Below, in pieces: positions 60,240 to 64,000 of a DNA stretch of 64,000 nucleotides. The notes under the pieces were generated by a model. That model was given only the letters and a program-made list of their open reading frames with translations, was not told the origin of the DNA and did not search any database. Origin of the DNA: Smittia aterrima (taxonomy: Eukaryota; Arthropoda; Insecta; Diptera; Chironomidae); the NCBI GenBank assembly GCA_033063855.1, contig CP093830.1, positions 19,840,854 through 19,904,853 of the forward strand, in the 5' to 3' direction. Made by a program: the position numbers and the translations under genes. Each line of letters opens with the position of its first letter. Within the stretch, counting starts at the first letter, position 1.

Positions 60240-61139
60240 AAAGTCGTAAATTCGATAAAGTTTGTGTAAATTGCCGACAGTTCAGTGTCAAAATGAGTCG
60301 GGACAATGATTTAGCTGGTGAAAGTGACAAAAATACATCAAACTTATCATTAACCGTCGCAACATATCAAACATCAAAAGTGAAAATTCGTCTGATGAGT
60401 AAAAGGTGAAAAAATGTCTTTCGACGATCAAATTTAAGTTACTGTACCATTGTTCCGACATGAGTCGCGAATTGCTCATCTTCATCTGGGATTCGTGTCG
60501 TAAAATCAATCAAATCAAAAGAAAAGCGCTCAAAAAGATTCAGATATTTTGATCCGGTGAAGGTTTTGATAAAACTGTTCATTTGAATATTGGGAATCGC
60601 CACGAGCCGGGATTTTTGCCGGATCTTATCAAACGATTATCCAAACTGGCAACCGGATATTCGTCACACGATGACGACGCTTCATTATTGACTTCCAATC
60701 TGTCTCGGTGAATATTTACAAACTGATTCTTGATCGATACCACAAACTTGATCCTTGGAATAGCTTAGGAGTAATGCTGATCGACTATATTGAATCGGAG
60801 AAGAAGACTTTAGCTCGAACATTGGCAAGAAATGATTTAATGACATGCAACTGAGTTGGAAAACTCTTCGCTTCACTTTTTGATTTGGGAAACGAAATAT
60901 TTTGTTAGAGACGAATCACTTTTCCGGAAAAGTAAAAACGTTTATCTGATTATTTCACTGAATTCACGTGTCATTAGTCATGCTAATTCGTTCAAGATAC
61001 TTTGCGATAATGCGAAAGGATATCCGAGCGAATTCGACTACTTATCACTTTGTTTCATTTGTATCCTCGTGTTTCTCCATCGCTTCGGGTTAACAGGGCA
61101 ATTCCAGACGTCAATCATAAAAGCGATTATCAAGTGAAT
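60240..61139 (+). pseudogene. Possible decayed or poorly resolved coding segment
   Basis: An A-rich leader-like stretch (about 59960-60290) ends at ATG 60293, which opens 38 codons (MSRDNDLAGESDKNTSNLSL ...) before TGA at 60407-60409. After it, coding-like pieces appear in different frames: GFLPDLIKRLSKLATGYSSH, YKLILDRYHKLDPWNSLGVM, and a last open stretch to 61137 (FKILCDNAKGYPSEFDYLSL). They are split by stops and frame changes. A GT-AG intron from 60406 (AG|GTGAAA) to an acceptor at about 60908 would link the first and last pieces in frame, so a real two-exon gene is the alternative. No family was recognised. Confidence 0.25.
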
Positions 61140-64000
61140 ATGTGTTGTTGTTAACAATGCAATTTGCATTGCAGTGCTTGGTGTAGAAAAGCAAATTGAA
61201 TGGAGCAAAAGAGAAGATAAATTTCAAACGAAGAAAACACACAAAAAGAAAAAAGCTCTGCCAGAGAATTTATAAGCCATTAAGCGAAAGATAATATGTC
61301 TTCACCCAATTATCTTTAAACAAAAATTATGTTCGCAAATAAAGGCTTAATAAATATGTGAGTTTATTAACGTTTATGCTCGCTTTGCCTTCCTTTTGTT
61401 GTTTGGGAAATTAAAAGCAACGGAGAGAAGAAGGAAAAATCTTTTTCTGTTAGGGCGAAGTTTGGTTTCGTCCTCTCGAAAACAAAGAACGAGATTCTTC
61501 GTGAGCAACGTATAATTAGCGATACTTTGACTTCAGCTCCATCATACATCTCTCTTCTTTAATTTCCCTCAACAAGCGGTTGTTTGTTTCGTTTTGATAC
61601 TCCTTGCAATTAAGGGTAATTTGCACTTTTAATTGATACGATCAGACGATCGCTGCTCCAATCGCTCACAGAAAGCGCCAATTATTTTTCGTGGAAAATT
61701 ATATTGCCGGTGTTAATTGAATTCCCTTTTGATGCTGACTCTGAATAGAACTTGAAGAGCTGCGTAAAGCTAAACGCTTGGCACCTTATGACGGTCGTTC
61801 CTCGAAATAAAGCGAAACGAAGAGGAAACAACACATAAATTAATGTCTACTAACGTTTCGTTCATCAGCTACGTAAAAAGAAGGAAATGAGAAAAAATGA
61901 TTTATTAATATTTCCAAACGTAACTTGAGAACAACTCCCGAGCGCTCAACTCTGCTCGCGCACACCAAAAGTTTCCTTAAAAACTCGAAGAATTATTAAC
62001 AAGCAATTTATTTTTCATTTAATATATTTGATCAGTCTCAATATACGAACTTATAGTTTAAAGTGTTTTCACGAGATCGTAAATAATTTCTCAACAGCGC
62101 TGCCTCATTCATTCATTATTCTCGATTATACGCGTTTCTGCTTCTTTCTCCTCCTCAGCTCACTCACTTCGAGAGTCATCAGAATTTATTTTTGTGTATT
62201 GCTCGCCTGCTCGGCTTCGGGCGTCTTTCAACTAATAAATTAAAATATTTTTCATATAGATTTAGAGAGGAACCTCCATTACCAATACCATTATTAAATT
62301 ACGAGACTGTTTTCCTCTTGCGACTGTGTTTAAATGCTTGGAGCAGCAAGTGAGTGAGATAGAGAGCGAGAAATCTTTAATTATCAATCAAGGGCGTGGT
62401 GTTTTGTATAACAACATTTCAGTTTGTTAAATATGTTTGCATGATGATCGCCGAGTGTAATGTATAGCTTTAAATAAGATATAATTAAATTATATTTCAC
62501 AAGCATGAGACGACGACGAAGAGGGGAAATCCACATAATTTGTGAGCATAATTTCTTAGCAGTGCCACCTTTTTTCAGACTCGCAAATATGTGCGAGGGA
62601 AGTGAGGAGAGTGAGGAGGAATTGCAAACGACTATGACCTATGGCTGGAATTATTATTACGGGGCTGAACGATCATTCATTTCTTCTCTCTCACGTTGCA
62701 CGAAAGTATTTTCTTGATATTTCAATTTCAATTCGTTGCTATTTGTTTTCTCCTTTGTAATTACATAGTTAGCGAGAACTGCTTAGGCGACAGCAGCATC
62801 GAACTGGTTGTGCAGTCGTGAACGACGACAATGAGAGTGAATCGTTATGATTAATGAAATAATTGAGTGCTTTAAGGAATGAATTTGAAGAATCGTTTCG
62901 TGTCTTGATTCAAAGAAATCAATTTGGAGATTAATCACCGAACGCAGGATGGAGCTTAACAATGGAATCTATTAAACTCCGATCGATTCTGACTTAAATT
63001 GATGATCGTCATAAACGCTCTTCAGCTTTCATTGAACACTATCCGATTGTCTACTTTATGAGCATAATAAATTCTATCGAATCGCGTGCAGCGCGCTTCA
63101 AATTGATCAAATTAGAAAAGGAAATTGTGATAAACGAACGTTGGTAATTACGGGTGTTTATGTATTTGAGCGAGCGTTTAATCAATAAATAAAGAGCCGT
63201 GGGCTAAGAACTGTGATTAACTGTAGACCGATGCGTCAAGCTTGATAGGAAAATGAAAGCTTTAGTGGATGAAGATCGTTAGTAGCCCTTCTGTGGACGA
63301 GACTTGAGTAAATTGATGAATTTCCAATTTTTCTCACGCTTCAAATAATTCCACTTGCCAATAATTTGACCTCAATTCGTCCTGCAATTAAATTCATTCG
63401 TCGTCACATTCGATGATCGTTAAGCGGCGCTTTGCTTTGTGAAGCAAATCCAAATTGTTCCAGATCACGTTTTCGTGTTTCGTCCAAAACGATTTCTATG
63501 CAAAGCTGGAAAGTTAAAGAGTTTTAATTCGCGGAGAACGCGGCAATTCCCAAAAGCAACATTGAAAGTCCGAGCTCACATAAAAATGATAATTTTTCAG
63601 GAGACAACAACGACCCACGAGCTTCATTATGAGCGACTTTATAGTTGACTAAGTATAGAATTTTATTATCAGAACATCGCATGAATAGCGATGACAAGGA
63701 CTGTTTGCTGGTTGCTTCGACTATCATCTTTCGTTCTTAGAAATGAGACTCACGCATGTCGAATACAAAGTAAAAACACAATCGCAACAATTCTTTCATG
63801 AGAAAAGCTTGTTTTATTATTCAAACGACGCTCAAAAAGTAATTTAATGTTAACACAATCTGCCCGCTTGACTTCAATTAAATGAAAGACGAGATAAGAT
63901 TTATTTGTGACCGGTCAGCTTGGCACTTAAAACTTAAGTTTAAAGAACTCTCCTACTTAGTTTCGATGTTGTTTTTGGCACAATTTAAAAAGTAATCGCG
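61140..64000. other. Intergenic, no feature recognised
   Basis: About 2.9 kb of AT-rich DNA with only short open frames (up to 71 codons) lacking family features. No tRNA, transposon terminus or clear repeat was seen. Confidence 0.5.

Noticed and set aside
1..64000. Transposable elements, CRISPR arrays, rRNA genes
   Set aside because: No reverse transcriptase, integrase or transposase motifs, no regularly spaced repeats and no rRNA segments were recognised. Ancient or non-coding element remnants cannot be excluded without a repeat library.

Overview
The window looks like a piece of an insect nuclear genome, most likely a dipteran and probably a nematoceran midge or mosquito relative. The reasons are an AT-rich background, GT-AG introns mostly 50-70 nt long, intact insect-type orthologues (Ask1, the empty spiracles homeobox gene, COX7C), tandem carboxylesterase and zinc-finger paralogues, and a nuclear tRNA-Asn. 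No transposon, rRNA, CRISPR array or bacterial operon was seen. The species cannot be named from sequence alone.

Layout. Bases 1-30,400 are gene-dense: the 3' end of one carboxylesterase and a complete tandem paralogue (+); the MAP3K Ask1 (+); a possible tiny secreted peptide (+); a membrane-anchored class-3 aldehyde dehydrogenase (+); a secreted angiotensin-converting-enzyme-like metallopeptidase (+); an F-box/leucine-rich-repeat protein (-); a tRNA-Asn with an apparent 13-nt intron (-); four tandem C2H2 zinc-finger genes (-); a DPY-19-type C-mannosyltransferase (-) divergent from a DNAJC25 co-chaperone (+); an unidentified secreted protein (+); and COX7C (-). Bases 30,400-58,700 are almost free of genes except empty spiracles (43,684-47,243, -), which sits between two deserts of about 13 and 11 kb. 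That is the usual setting of a patterning gene with distal enhancers. Bases 58,700-61,140 hold an uncharacterised locus: a protein with tryptophan at every fourth residue plus a 60-nt coding minisatellite, next to a long inverted repeat, and then a possibly decayed coding segment. The rest, to 64,000, shows nothing codable.

Shared themes. The esterases and aldehyde dehydrogenase are detoxification or lipid-metabolism enzymes. DPY-19 and DNAJC25 are both ER-membrane proteins and share a 278-bp divergent promoter. The zinc-finger copies share a promoter-proximal 64-70 nt intron containing a conserved palindrome, which could be an operator or a structured RNA element.

Most notable: the intron-containing tRNA-Asn, the palindrome kept in all four zinc-finger genes, the Trp-tetrad repeat locus with its inverted repeat, and a one-base homopolymer frameshift in the first exon of empty spiracles, which looks more like an assembly error than a real lesion.
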